This document shows, one piece after another, positions 63,840 through 64,000 of a stretch of DNA of 64,000 bases. The stretch is from contig JAPFBL010000589.1 in assembly GCA_026182355.1 (NCBI GenBank), positions 1 through 64,000 on the forward strand. Direction: 5' to 3'. The translations under genes and the position numbers were made by a program. The notes under the pieces are model-generated. The model was not told the DNA's origin, ran no database searches, and saw only the letters and a list, made by a program, of their open reading frames with translations. How positions within the stretch are numbered: the first letter of the stretch is position 1; every line of letters begins with the position of its first letter. The DNA is from Hermatobates lingyangjiaoensis. Lineage: Eukaryota > Arthropoda > Insecta > Hemiptera > Hermatobatidae.

Positions 63840-64000
63840 TTCATCTAAGCATGTATTGTTAAATAGCAGAGCAGATCCTGCATTCAGGATTTTTTTCAAT
63901 AATTGTTCTTTTTTTCTTATCATTTTTCTATGCTGCAAAGACAATCAAGATAACAAATTTCCCAGGGACATACTGGAGGCAATAACACACTCCAATATCT
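63840..64000 (-). pseudogene. PLE N-terminal segment at the window edge
   Basis: Minus: IEKMIRKKEQLLKKILNAGS, LLFNNTCLDEDLLSVYT. Closest to the 14275-14541 N-terminus. Continues beyond the window; not followed by (TA)n. 63683-63840 holds nothing recognised. Confidence 0.7.

Overview
Eukaryotic, intron-free, AT-rich, repeat-dominated DNA with no convincing host gene. TTAGG-type pentamers (11121-11148, 26878-26890, 34310-34325), tRNA-derived SINEs, and R1/Jockey/I-like LINE pieces suggest an arthropod. I cannot name the species; a chelicerate or crustacean is a guess.

The dominant content is Penelope-like retroelements (PLEs). Protein remnants include an RT (50472-52250, minus), GIY-YIG endonucleases (52664-52991 minus, 20580-21035 minus, 62810-63682 plus), several C-terminal tails, and about a dozen copies of an N-terminal segment with the pattern FNN-x-CL-x-E-x-LLP-x-YTNIY. 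More than 40 short hairpin motifs accompany them, built like minimal type I hammerhead ribozymes: stem I, CUGANGA (or close), one extra base, stem II, GAA, a very short self-complementary stem III, then a non-G base at the cleavage site. PLEs are known to carry minimal hammerheads thought to act as dimers. I sort the copies by stem III palindrome: class A (AGAUCU), B (AAUU then U), C (AAUU then A), D (AUAU then C), E (AUAU then A), F (ACGU, with an altered core UAUGAAAAA), G (ACGCGU), H (ACCGGU), I (ACAUGU), J (AUAU then U), K (AGCU).

Architecture. The ribozyme lies both downstream of the endonuclease stop codon and just upstream of the N-terminal segment, as expected for PLE terminal repeats; 13401-13950 shows tail, ribozyme and next N-terminus in a row. 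Most copies are short head-to-head inverted pairs bounded by (TA)n tracts, so the window is full of palindromes (14931-15316, 16108-16680, 61350-62330 are the best). Breakpoints recur at the AAT-ATA-TAT codons of the N-terminal segment, and on the 3' side a small hairpin precedes the (TA)n. Class H differs: two copies carry clean 12-bp target duplications and no (TA)n.

Layout. 0-7 kb: SINEs, one class H palindrome, an unclassified inverted repeat, a tandem duplication. 7-25 kb: dense PLE derivatives. 25.5-31.6 kb: nested inverted repeats with a LINE C-terminus, a 19-bp minisatellite and a second LINE-like fragment. 32-41 kb: SINEs, class A/B/F/G elements and a 54-bp minisatellite (36022-37397). 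41-49 kb: sparse, with SINEs (one split by a 478-bp insertion with a 15-bp duplication), (CA)n and a 25-bp minisatellite. 49.5-53.5 kb: the best PLE, in tandem on the minus strand. 53.7-59.3 kb: SINEs and class A/G elements. 60.9-64 kb: class J, a 1-kb class D palindrome, and a second, distinct PLE coding remnant.
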